Positions 7,695 to 16,556 of a stretch of DNA of 64,000 nt are shown here, in pieces. The position numbers and the translations under genes were made by a program. Under the pieces are notes generated by a model that saw only the letters and a program-made list of their open reading frames with translations, had not been told where the DNA came from and ran no database searches. The DNA is taken from contig CANMCO010000013.1 in the NCBI GenBank assembly GCA_947496355.1, forward strand, positions 55,700 through 119,699, read 5' to 3'. Numbering within the stretch: position 1 is the first letter of the stretch; every line of letters starts with the position of its first letter. Origin of the DNA: an uncultured Aquimarina sp. (GTDB lineage Bacteria > Bacteroidota > Bacteroidia > Flavobacteriales > Flavobacteriaceae).

Positions 7695-10520
7695 ATGAGG
7701 TATATTCTTGCCATCTTTTTAGCTATTTTGCTTTATACTACTCCGGCGTTTAGTCAAGGAGAAGCTAATAATTGGTACTTTGGTCAAAATGCAGGAATAA
7801 GCTTTAACACTACTCCCCCTACTGTTCTTACAGATGGAAGAATCAATACTTTAGAGGGCTGCACAACAATATCTGATGCTACAGGGAATCTTTTATTTTA
7901 TACCGATGGAATAAGAGTATGGGATCGTTTTAATAATATTATGCAAAATGGAACCGGGCTTAAAGGAGATCCTTCTAGTACTTCATCTGCACTTATTGTT
8001 CCGCAACCAAACACACCTAATATTTATATTATTTTTACCGTTGATGAACCTCATCATAATAATGCCGATAATGATTCAACGACAGTAGATGGTGATGGAG
8101 TTAATGACGGATTCATGTATTCTATAGTTGATATGTCATTAAATGGTGGCCTTGGTGAAGTGGTTTCTGGTCAAAAAAATATTCCTTTAATCACTTATAA
8201 TACTTCAGATACATTAGAAAGTCTGTATAAATGTTCAGAAAAGATTACTGCTGTAAAAAGTGACGACTGTGATTCTTTTTGGGTAATCACTCATTTCGTA
8301 GATACTTTTTATGCTTTTAAAGTAGAACAAACGGGTGTGGATTCTAATCCTGTAACTTCTCAAATAGGCGTCACTGTTCCTCTTTCGGGATACCGTCGTA
8401 ATGCGCTGGGGTATATTAAAACATCCCCCGAAGGAGATAAATTAGCCGTAGCGCATTTTGGATTTGCAACCCAAACTGCTGGTAATGGCCCAGGGAAAAT
8501 CTTATTATATGATTTTGACAATACAACCGGAATAGTTAGCAATGAGATTGAGCTTTATGATGGTGACTCTCCTTATGGTATTGAATTTTCTCAGAGCGGA
8601 CAACGATTGTACTCTTCGGTCGGGGTGGGTGATCAAGGTAATGGAATTAGTTTTCTTTTACAATATGACCTTACACTACCGGACAATCAAATCGCTGCCA
8701 GTGGCACACGAATTCTTAATGAAAATAGCCAGGATACTTCTCCATTTACAGAAGGAGCTTTGCAGTTAGGACCAGATGGAAAAATTTACCGAACACTCTA
8801 TGATTTCAGAACAAATCAAGGTGATTATCTTGGGATTGTAGAAAATCCCGAAGAACTACCCGCAAACATAATTTTCAACCAACAAGGTCTTCTTATCAAT
8901 ACTGATGGAATTCGAGGAGCTCGTCTAGGACTTCCTCCTTTTATTCAATCAATTTTTGCACAAACAATTGATATTATAAATATGGGAGATCCTAACAATG
9001 TTAATCTTTCGCTTTGCGAAGGAGAAACGTTTAGATTATCATACCAAGACATTGCAGGAGCAACATATACTTGGTTTGTAGATAATGTACAAATAGCTGA
9101 TACTACTAATTTTTTGGATATAACCGCAACTGCTAATTATCGGTTAGAAGTCGATCTTAATGATGGTAGCTGCCCACTTACAGGTGTAGCAAACGCTACA
9201 TTTTCTGAAGTCCCACCTATAAACCCTACAACACTAGTGCAATGTGATGCTTACCAAGTTATTGGAGATAACATTACCTTATTCGACCTTACTCTTGCAG
9301 AAGCTCAACTTACAGGTAATAACGCCGATTTTACTGTTCAATTTTTTGTAGACCAACCGTCTGCGCAAGCAGGTAGCCCCATGATTACAAATGTTTTGGC
9401 TTTTGAAAACAATCAAAATAACCAACAAATATTTGCTCGTGTTATTAATAATGATAACATAAACTGTTTTAGTATTTCAACGGTTACTTTAGAAGTAAGC
9501 ACTACAATTGTGAATGATGCTGATCTAAGAACTTGCGATAATGACGGTATAGAAGATGGTTTTACTTCTTTTGATTTAACAGAAGCCAATCAGCAAATAT
9601 TATCAGGAATTACTAATGCCGGGTTGACCATTACCTATTTTCAAAATACAAACGATGCACTATTGGATACAAATCCAATTACCACTTTTACTAATCTTAC
9701 ACAAAATACTCAGGGAGACGATGTAGTTTATGCCAGAGTGGAAGAAAATGGAAGTAATTGTTTCGGAATTGCAAATATCCGGCTATTTGTAGATTCCTTA
9801 CCCAATATAGAAATGGAAGAAGAATACTTCTTATGTCAAAATCAATCAAACCTCTCAATTGATGCAGGAGTTCTTCCTGGTAATAACCCAAGTAATTTCA
9901 CCTTTTTATGGTCTACCAATGAGACAACCGAAACTATTTTTGTTAGCCAACCTGGAATATACACTGTAGAAATAACGAGTATTCAAACAGGATGTTCAGA
10001 AACTCGAACAGTAGAGGTAATAGGATCTGGTATCGCCATAATAGAATCTGTAGATATAATTGATGCCGTAAATAATAACACGGTTACTATTAATGCACAA
10101 GGATTAGGCAACTATGAGTATGCAATTGAAATAAATGGGGTTTTAGGAGCTTTTCAAGACGATCCTACTTTTACAAATGTACCTCCAGGATTTCATACAG
10201 TCTATGTGCGGGATAAAAATGGATGTACTCCAGTTACAACTAGAGATATTTCAGTAGTTGGATTTCCAGAATATTTTACGCCAAATGGAGATGGTTTTCA
10301 CGAAAGTTGGAATGTAGAAGGTATATCTGCGCAAATTTTATCAAATTCCCTAATCTATATTTTTGATCGCTATGGAAAACTATTGAAACAGCTTAGAGCA
10401 AGTGGAAATGGTTGGGATGGTACTTACAATGGGCAATTAATGCCATCAAACGAATATTGGTATCGGGTCGAATTAGATGATGGCAGAATTCTTACCGGAA
10501 GTTTCTCTTTGATTAGATAA
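7695..10520 (+). CDS. Type IX secretion type B sorting-domain surface protein
   Basis: The 941-residue protein starts at ATG 7695, which gives a clean signal peptide (MRYILAIFLAILLYTTPAFS); an upstream in-frame TTG at 7674 falls in the promoter. Residues about 20-420 contain WD/beta-propeller-like segments (TISDATGNLLFYTDG, PDGKIYRTLYDF). Immunoglobulin-like repeats with paired cysteines follow. The C-terminus (FPEYFTPNGDGFHESWNV to the terminal FSLIR) is the gliding-motility-associated type B sorting domain, including GNGWDGTYNGQ and MPSNEYWYRVEL. Established family knowledge: this domain directs export by the type IX system. Function is unknown; an adhesin or polymer-binding protein is likely. 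Confidence 0.9.
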   Translation: MRYILAIFLAILLYTTPAFSQGEANNWYFGQNAGISFNTTPPTVLTDGRINTLEGCTTISDATGNLLFYTDGIRVWDRFNNIMQNGTGLKGDPSSTSSALIVPQPNTPNIYIIFTVDEPHHNNADNDSTTVDGDGVNDGFMYSIVDMSLNGGLGEVVSGQKNIPLITYNTSDTLESLYKCSEKITAVKSDDCDSFWVITHFVDTFYAFKVEQTGVDSNPVTSQIGVTVPLSGYRRNALGYIKTSPEGDKLAVAHFGFATQTAGNGPGKILLYDFDNTTGIVSNEIELYDGDSPYGIEFSQSGQRLYSSVGVGDQGNGISFLLQYDLTLPDNQIAASGTRILNENSQDTSPFTEGALQLGPDGKIYRTLYDFRTNQGDYLGIVENPEELPANIIFNQQGLLINTDGIRGARLGLPPFIQSIFAQTIDIINMGDPNNVNLSLCEGETFRLSYQDIAGATYTWFVDNVQIADTTNFLDITATANYRLEVDLNDGSCPLTGVANATFSEVPPINPTTLVQCDAYQVIGDNITLFDLTLAEAQLTGNNADFTVQFFVDQPSAQAGSPMITNVLAFENNQNNQQIFARVINNDNINCFSISTVTLEVSTTIVNDADLRTCDNDGIEDGFTSFDLTEANQQILSGITNAGLTITYFQNTNDALLDTNPITTFTNLTQNTQGDDVVYARVEENGSNCFGIANIRLFVDSLPNIEMEEEYFLCQNQSNLSIDAGVLPGNNPSNFTFLWSTNETTETIFVSQPGIYTVEITSIQTGCSETRTVEVIGSGIAIIESVDIIDAVNNNTVTINAQGLGNYEYAIEINGVLGAFQDDPTFTNVPPGFHTVYVRDKNGCTPVTTRDISVVGFPEYFTPNGDGFHESWNVEGISAQILSNSLIYIFDRYGKLLKQLRASGNGWDGTYNGQLMPSNEYWYRVELDDGRILTGSFSLIR

Positions 10521-10569
10521 ATCTATTCTCTGTATTCTGTATATTTATGTAAAAAAAGAAAGAGAATAC

Positions 10570-12576
10570 ATGAAGTTCGAATTAAAATCTGAATTCAAGC
10601 CCACAGGAGACCAACCCCAGGCAATCCAACAATTAGTTCATGGTATAGAATCCAATGAAAAATACCAAACACTTTTGGGGGTAACAGGATCTGGAAAAAC
10701 ATTTACTGCCGCTAATGTAATTGCAAAGGTACAACGCCCAACCTTGGTACTAGCGCATAATAAAACATTGGCCGCTCAATTATATTCTGAGTTTAAACAA
10801 TTTTTTCCTGAAAATGCGGTAGAATACTTTGTTTCCTATTATGATTACTACCAACCCGAAGCTTATATTCCCACATCGGGAACCTATATAGAAAAAGATT
10901 TATCGATAAATGAAGAGATCGAAAAGATGCGATTAAGTGCCACTTCTTCCCTACTTTCAGGAAGGAGAGATGTGTTGGTGGTTGCATCGGTTTCATGCCT
11001 ATACGGTATTGGTAATCCAGTAGAATTTCAAAAAAACGTGATTTCAATTCAATCAGGTCAATTTATATCCAGAACTGCATTATTACATCGATTGGTACAG
11101 AGTCTGTATTCAAGAACTGAAGCAGAATTTAAACATGGTAATTTCAGAATAAAAGGAGATACAGTAGATATTTTTCCTAGTTATGCGGATGATGCCTTTA
11201 GAGTTCATTTTTTTGGTGATGAAATTGAAGAAATAGAAGCATTTGATGTTCAGACTAATGAAATCATTGAAAAATATGATCGACTGAATATCTACCCTGC
11301 CAATATGTTTGTGACTTCTCCTGAAGTATTAAATGGCGCGATTGATCAAATTGCATTGGACTTAGGAAAGCAAGTTGAATATTTTAAAGAAATAGGAAAA
11401 CCACTTGAAGCTAAGCGCTTAGAAGAACGAACGAACTTTGACTTGGAAATGATTAAAGAATTGGGATACTGTTCTGGCATTGAGAATTACTCTCGCTATT
11501 TGGATGGTAGAGCTCCAGGAACAAGACCATTTTGCTTGCTCGATTATTTCCCTGATGATTATCTCATGATTATTGATGAAAGTCACGTAACTATTCCGCA
11601 AACACATGCCATGTATGGTGGAGACCGATCCAGGAAGGAAAATCTGGTAGAGTATGGATTTAGACTTCCGGCTGCAATGGATAATAGACCATTAAAATTT
11701 GAGGAACTAGAAGCGATACAGAACCAGGTGATGTATATTAGTGCTACACCAGCGGATTATGAGTTACAAAAGAGTGAAGGTATATTTGTAGAACAAATCA
11801 TTCGTCCAACTGGGTTATTGGATCCAGAAATAGAGGTTCGTCCTAGTCTTAATCAAATAGATGATCTTATTGAAGAAATGCAAAAGCGAATTGAGGTAGA
11901 TGAACGTATTTTAGTAACTACACTAACCAAGCGAATGGCTGAGGAATTGACTAAATATCTTACCAGAATAGAAATTAGATGTAGATATATCCATAGTGAC
12001 GTAGATACTTTAGAACGTGTAGAGATCATGCAGGATTTACGAAAAGGGCTTTTTGATGTATTGATAGGAGTAAACTTACTTCGTGAAGGTTTGGATTTAC
12101 CTGAGGTATCCCTGGTAGCAATTCTGGATGCAGATAAAGAAGGTTTTTTAAGAAATAAAAGATCATTAGTACAAACCGTTGGTAGAGCTGCCAGAAATGT
12201 AAACGGAAAAGCAATTATGTATGCAGATAAAATTACGGATAGCATGCAAAAAACTATTGATGCAACTGAATATAGGAGAGAAAAACAAATTGCATATAAT
12301 ACCAAACATGGCCTAACGCCTACCGCAATTAAAAAATCATTAGACAATGCTTTGGCTGGTAAAACAGTAGAGCCGTATACATTTGAAACCGCCCCTACAT
12401 TACAAGCCGCCGAGGAAGAAACCGCATACTACACCAAAGAACAACTAGAAACTCGTATTCGTAATGTGAGAAAAGAAATGGAAAAAGCTGCCAAAGAGCT
12501 TGATTTTATGACTGCAGCGCGCTTACGTGATGAAATTAAGATGTTACAAAATAAAATTCAAGATCAGAAAGTATAG
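10570..12576 (+). CDS. uvrB: Excinuclease ABC subunit UvrB
   Basis: Full-length at 668 residues. UvrB verifies DNA lesions handed over by UvrA and recruits UvrC in nucleotide excision repair. Visible features are Walker A GVTGSGKT (37-44), the beta-hairpin core YYDYYQPEAYIP that clamps the DNA strand, the DEAD-like box IIDESHVTIPQ, helicase motif QTVGRAARN and the C-terminal UVR motif (ELDFMTAARLRDEIKML) that contacts UvrC. No uvrA or uvrC lies nearby. The gene is preceded by a weak promoter-like TATATTTA at 10540. Confidence 0.98.
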   Translation: MKFELKSEFKPTGDQPQAIQQLVHGIESNEKYQTLLGVTGSGKTFTAANVIAKVQRPTLVLAHNKTLAAQLYSEFKQFFPENAVEYFVSYYDYYQPEAYIPTSGTYIEKDLSINEEIEKMRLSATSSLLSGRRDVLVVASVSCLYGIGNPVEFQKNVISIQSGQFISRTALLHRLVQSLYSRTEAEFKHGNFRIKGDTVDIFPSYADDAFRVHFFGDEIEEIEAFDVQTNEIIEKYDRLNIYPANMFVTSPEVLNGAIDQIALDLGKQVEYFKEIGKPLEAKRLEERTNFDLEMIKELGYCSGIENYSRYLDGRAPGTRPFCLLDYFPDDYLMIIDESHVTIPQTHAMYGGDRSRKENLVEYGFRLPAAMDNRPLKFEELEAIQNQVMYISATPADYELQKSEGIFVEQIIRPTGLLDPEIEVRPSLNQIDDLIEEMQKRIEVDERILVTTLTKRMAEELTKYLTRIEIRCRYIHSDVDTLERVEIMQDLRKGLFDVLIGVNLLREGLDLPEVSLVAILDADKEGFLRNKRSLVQTVGRAARNVNGKAIMYADKITDSMQKTIDATEYRREKQIAYNTKHGLTPTAIKKSLDNALAGKTVEPYTFETAPTLQAAEEETAYYTKEQLETRIRNVRKEMEKAAKELDFMTAARLRDEIKMLQNKIQDQKV

Positions 12577-12606
12577 TTTTTACTATCAAAAAAACAAAAA
12601 AATATT

Positions 12607-13626
12607 ATGAGTAATATTTCAATCGAAAAATTTATTGAAGGTATCCCTAAGACTGAACTTCACTTGCATATAGAAGGTACTTTTGAGCCAGAATTGATGT
12701 TTGAAATTGCAAAACGCAATAATAAAAAAATTAGTTACAACTCTGTTGAAGAACTAAAAAAGGCTTACAGTTTTAATAACCTCCAGGAGTTTCTTGATAT
12801 TTATTATGCCGGAGCTAATGTTTTAATTGAGGAACAAGATTTTTATGACCTTACCTGGGCGTATTTAAACAAGGTGCATGAACAAAACGTAGTACACGTA
12901 GAAATATTTTTTGACCCTCAAACTCATACTGATAGAGGTATTTCATTTGACACTGTAATTAAAGGGATTTATCACGCACTAGAAGATGGCAAAGAGCAAC
13001 TAGGGATTAGTTTTAAATTGATTATGTCTTTTTTAAGGCACCTAGATGAGGCTTCTGCTTTTAAAACATTAGAACAAGCTTTACCCTATAAAAAATGGAT
13101 AAGTGCAGTTGGTTTAGATTCTTCTGAATTAGGCAATCCTCCGTCTAAATTTGAACGTGTTTTTACCAAAGCACAAGAAGAAGGATTTATTACTGTAGCG
13201 CATGCTGGAGAAGAAGGGCCTGCAGAATATATTTGGGAAGCATTAGATTTGTTAAAAGTAACGCGTATTGATCATGGTAATCGCTGTCTTGACGATGAAA
13301 AATTAGTGCAGCGCATAGCTAATTCACAAATACCACTTACTGTGTGCCCCTTATCCAATCTGGAACTAAAAGTAGTTACCGATCTAAAAGATCATCCAAT
13401 ACCAAAGATGATGGAAAAAAACATATTGGTTACTGTTAACTCAGACGATCCTGCTTATTTTGGTGGGTATATGAATGAGAACTATTTAGAGATCGCCAGA
13501 GCTCTTGATCTTTCTAAACAACAAATTACAACATTAGTTAAGAATAGTTTCAAAGCCAGCTGGTTATCTGATGATGAGAAAGAAAAAAGGCTTTCTGAGA
13601 TAGAAGCATACTTTCAAAACAACTAG
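12607..13626 (+). CDS. Adenine deaminase (adenosine deaminase superfamily)
   Basis: The 339-residue metal-dependent hydrolase has the zinc motif HLHIEG (H19, H21), the catalytic HAGEEG region, RIDHGNRC and NSDDPAYFGGYMNENY. The last motif, together with VGLDSSELGNPPSKF, is the pattern of the adenine-specific subgroup (Pseudomonas PA0148, yeast Aah1); true adenosine deaminases have a different segment after the DDP. It should convert adenine to hypoxanthine plus ammonia for purine salvage. Automatic annotation would probably name it adenosine deaminase. It starts 30 bases after uvrB. Confidence 0.8.
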   Translation: MSNISIEKFIEGIPKTELHLHIEGTFEPELMFEIAKRNNKKISYNSVEELKKAYSFNNLQEFLDIYYAGANVLIEEQDFYDLTWAYLNKVHEQNVVHVEIFFDPQTHTDRGISFDTVIKGIYHALEDGKEQLGISFKLIMSFLRHLDEASAFKTLEQALPYKKWISAVGLDSSELGNPPSKFERVFTKAQEEGFITVAHAGEEGPAEYIWEALDLLKVTRIDHGNRCLDDEKLVQRIANSQIPLTVCPLSNLELKVVTDLKDHPIPKMMEKNILVTVNSDDPAYFGGYMNENYLEIARALDLSKQQITTLVKNSFKASWLSDDEKEKRLSEIEAYFQNN

Positions 13627-13676
13627 ATCCGACCTTCATCTTACAACTTCAAAAAACAAAATACTATAATCAACAT

Positions 13677-14021
13677 ATGCCACATTTCATATTAGATTGC
13701 TCCGAAAACATCATTCAACTAAAATCTCCTGAAGAAATTATACAAGAGGTATACAACGCAGCAGAATCTACCGAACTTTTTGACAAAGGAGATATTAAAG
13801 TAAGAATTAACCCTTTCAAATATTATACAATCGGAAACACGAAAGATGATTTTATTCATGTATTTGGAAATATCATGGAAGGAAGAACCGATGCCCAAAA
13901 AGCGAATCTTTCTAAAAAAATTGTATTTACGTTAAAATCTATGTTTCCGGATGTTCCTATTCTCTCTATTAACATTAGAGATTTTGAAAAATCATCTTAC
14001 TGTAATAAATCTATGGTTTAA
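13677..14021 (+). CDS. 5-carboxymethyl-2-hydroxymuconate delta-isomerase-like tautomerase
   Basis: The 114-residue protein begins MPHFILDCSENI, so removal of Met exposes the N-terminal proline that acts as catalytic base in the tautomerase superfamily. Length, the HFILDCSENI start and the SINIRDFEKSSYCNK end fit the CHMI (HpaF) family of homoprotocatechuate degradation. No other genes of aromatic catabolism are present, so the true substrate is uncertain. It is probably cotranscribed with adenine deaminase (50-base gap). Confidence 0.75.
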   Translation: MPHFILDCSENIIQLKSPEEIIQEVYNAAESTELFDKGDIKVRINPFKYYTIGNTKDDFIHVFGNIMEGRTDAQKANLSKKIVFTLKSMFPDVPILSINIRDFEKSSYCNKSMV

Positions 14022-14141
14022 TCCATTTCACTTCCAATCTTCAAATAAGGTTTAACCATTGTAATTAATAACAAAATATAACCTGGTTAATATCATATTT
14101 TTTTAATCTCCTATTAATTAGGATATTAAATTATTCATATA

Positions 14142-14149
14142 TATTTTTG
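14142..14149 (+). promoter_or_regulatory. -7 box for the repeat lipoprotein
   Basis: TATTTTTG matches TAnnTTTG and lies 38 bases before the ATG at 14188. The following bases GCTCG also occur after the T-run upstream of the lipoprotein gene at 44512. Confidence 0.45.
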
Positions 14150-14187
14150 CTCGGATTTCTCCTACCCCCCAAATTAAATAGATAATT

Positions 14188-16491
14188 ATGTTTGACAAAA
14201 ACCTGCTTAGATTTTTTCTAATCTCTACCTTATTCATTAGTTGTTCAAAAGACGATAATCCAGTTTCTGAAGAAGGTACTACTCCAGTAGATATTACATT
14301 GAATAAAAGTTTAGTCCAAAAAGGACCTTTTGTTCAAGGATCTACTATTTCTTTACAAGAATTAAACAATGATCTAACTCTTAGTGGTAATGTATACAAT
14401 ACAGAAACCATTGACGATTTTGGTTCGTTTGATGTAAATGCCGTTTTACAGAATAATAAAGTAGATATTTCGGCTACAGGGTTTTATTTTAATGAAGTTT
14501 CGGGCAAGCTATCAGATGCCCCTTTAACACTAAGAACTTTTGTTGAGTTTAATAATGATGATAAAGTAAATCTGAACATTCTTACCACAATAGCTAGACA
14601 ACGAATTAAATATTTAATGACATCTCAAGAAATGTCATTTATCGAAGCTAAAAATCAAGCAGAAAAAGAAACATTAGACGCGTTCTATATTCCTGAATCT
14701 CTTCAAACAAGTACATTGAGTTTTGAAGAAATGGATATTAGCCAGAATGGAGAAAGTAATGGAATTCTTTTGGCAATTTCGTCTATCCTTCAAGGAAACA
14801 ATTCTGTTGCAGAGTTAGGTGAATTTGTGGCTAAACTAGCTGAAGATCTTAAAGAAGATGGCATAATTAATAACTCATTGTTAAGATCAGAAATAATAGA
14901 AAATAGTATTGGTTTAAATTTTGAAGAAATAAAACAAAATTTAGAAAAAAGATTTACTGAAATAGGTATTGAATTTTCTATCCCTGAATTTAAAAACTAT
15001 GTTGACTCAGATGGCGATGGCACTATTAATTTGCTCGATATTATGTTAATTTCACCTATCGGTGAAATTAACAATTCAAAACCCGAATTTAGTTGGCAAG
15101 GCAGCGGCATTGCAGACACTAAATATCATTTTCAATTATCTGATAATGAAAATTTTGAAAATTTATTAATCGATGAAAGTAATCTACAAGACACGGCTAT
15201 CACATCTACCATACTATTAGAAAATAATACATCATACTATTGGAGGGTAAATTATTTACAGGAAGACGGTACTGAAAGTGATTGGAATTCTTCAACATTT
15301 AATTTATATATTTCAGGTGTTAATTTAGTATTTCCGAACAACACTATTGTTTCGTCCTCTCCAAATTTTGAATGGGAAGAGAGTATAGCCACCGATGTTA
15401 CTTATCAAATACAGGTTGCGACAGATAGTTCCTTCTCAAATTTAATTTTTGAACAATCAAATATCTCTGAGACATCTATACAACCGCCTTCTATTTTACA
15501 ACAGATAAACCAAGAGTATTATTGGAGAGTAAGGATATTAGATCAAAATGAAGTCAATGGAGAATGGGCTACTACTTCTTTTCTGTTTGAGATCCAAAGT
15601 GTTAATTTAGTCTTTCCAAATAACACTGTTGTCTTGTCCTCTCCAAATTTTGAATGGAGCGAGAACACAATGGCTAATGCTACTTATCAAATCCAGGTAG
15701 CTACAGATAGCTCCTTCTCAAGTATAATTTTTGAACAATCGAATATCTCTGAGACATCTATACAAACATCTTCTATTTTACAAATATCTGGACAAGATTA
15801 TCATTGGAGAGTAAGGGTATTAAATCAAAATGGAATTAGTGGTGAATGGACAACTACTTCTTTCACACTTGAGATTGAAGAACCTATAATTCAAGGGCAA
15901 GTTTCTCCAAATGATTTATATGCATATGAAATTACTTATGATGGGCAAAATAATCCAGACTATATAGGTTATGATCTGGAAGTTCAGATTGCTAGTGATT
16001 ATGAATTCAATACTGTGGTCAAAACCATTACCAGTATTAAAGCAGAACTAAATAGAAAATATCCTATTTGGGATGCTACAGTTGATGGTTTTGGAAATTA
16101 TTTTTATCGAGTAAGATATATAAACCCTGAAGGAATAGGTGGTTTCTGGAGTCGAGGGTCATTTGACATTAATGAAGCTCAAGTCTTTTTAACAGATGTA
16201 GACCTAACATCCTTGAATCCAAAAATAATTTGGAGTCATGGTGGTGGTACTGATGGTATAATTCCCAACACTTATAATTATAAAGTTATAATTGCAAACG
16301 ACGTCAATTTTACAAACGTAATTGAAGAATCTATACAGCCTGTAGTAGAAGACACGGCTACTCAATTTCCTAGTTATACAATTAACATGACTTTGAATCA
16401 AAATGTGACCTATTATTATAAAATTTCTATAATTGATCCAACAGGATTAGAAATAGCATCTGAAACATCTTCTTTTAATATTCAGCTTTAG
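14188..16491 (+). CDS. Lipoprotein with tandem fibronectin-like repeats
   Basis: The 767-residue protein has a lipoprotein signal ending at FISCSKDD (Cys19), so it is anchored in an outer or inner leaflet. Residues about 20-270 are a helical/beta domain without a family I know. A short calcium-loop-like DSDGDGTINLLD segment follows (about 273-284). After it come beta-sandwich repeats: one diverged copy (about 285-375), then two closely similar copies of 94 residues starting at 378 and 472, each with SPNFEW, YQIQVATDSSF and YWRVR or HWRVR motifs. A further diverged copy ends the protein. A surface binding role is likely. A strong stem-loop terminator follows. Confidence 0.7.
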   Translation: MFDKNLLRFFLISTLFISCSKDDNPVSEEGTTPVDITLNKSLVQKGPFVQGSTISLQELNNDLTLSGNVYNTETIDDFGSFDVNAVLQNNKVDISATGFYFNEVSGKLSDAPLTLRTFVEFNNDDKVNLNILTTIARQRIKYLMTSQEMSFIEAKNQAEKETLDAFYIPESLQTSTLSFEEMDISQNGESNGILLAISSILQGNNSVAELGEFVAKLAEDLKEDGIINNSLLRSEIIENSIGLNFEEIKQNLEKRFTEIGIEFSIPEFKNYVDSDGDGTINLLDIMLISPIGEINNSKPEFSWQGSGIADTKYHFQLSDNENFENLLIDESNLQDTAITSTILLENNTSYYWRVNYLQEDGTESDWNSSTFNLYISGVNLVFPNNTIVSSSPNFEWEESIATDVTYQIQVATDSSFSNLIFEQSNISETSIQPPSILQQINQEYYWRVRILDQNEVNGEWATTSFLFEIQSVNLVFPNNTVVLSSPNFEWSENTMANATYQIQVATDSSFSSIIFEQSNISETSIQTSSILQISGQDYHWRVRVLNQNGISGEWTTTSFTLEIEEPIIQGQVSPNDLYAYEITYDGQNNPDYIGYDLEVQIASDYEFNTVVKTITSIKAELNRKYPIWDATVDGFGNYFYRVRYINPEGIGGFWSRGSFDINEAQVFLTDVDLTSLNPKIIWSHGGGTDGIIPNTYNYKVIIANDVNFTNVIEESIQPVVEDTATQFPSYTINMTLNQNVTYYYKISIIDPTGLEIASETSSFNIQL
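15319..15885 (+). repeat. 282-base tandem coding repeat, two copies
   Basis: Two copies of a 282-base (94-codon) unit start at 15319 and 15601. They share long near-identical runs, such as the bases encoding FEQSNISETSIQ. The high nucleotide similarity suggests a recent duplication, or conversion, inside the lipoprotein gene. Confidence 0.8.
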
Positions 16492-16516
16492 TATAATCGT
16501 AAAAGTAATTTTAGAT

Positions 16517-16555
16517 AATAAAGCCTTTAAATTAAAATAATTTAAAGGCTTTATT
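16517..16555. terminator. Bidirectional terminator between convergent genes
   Basis: A perfect 17-bp inverted repeat (16517-16533 and 16539-16555) with a 5-base loop contains AAAGCCTTTAAATT on one arm. It lies between the convergent lipoprotein and molybdopterin oxidoreductase genes. T-rich flanks on both strands suit termination from either side. Confidence 0.85.
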
Positions 16556-16556
16556 T

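Noticed and set aside
11853..12347. Long minus-strand frame of 164 codons inside uvrB
   Set aside because: It lies fully inside uvrB, which has every expected motif; no coding signal of its own.
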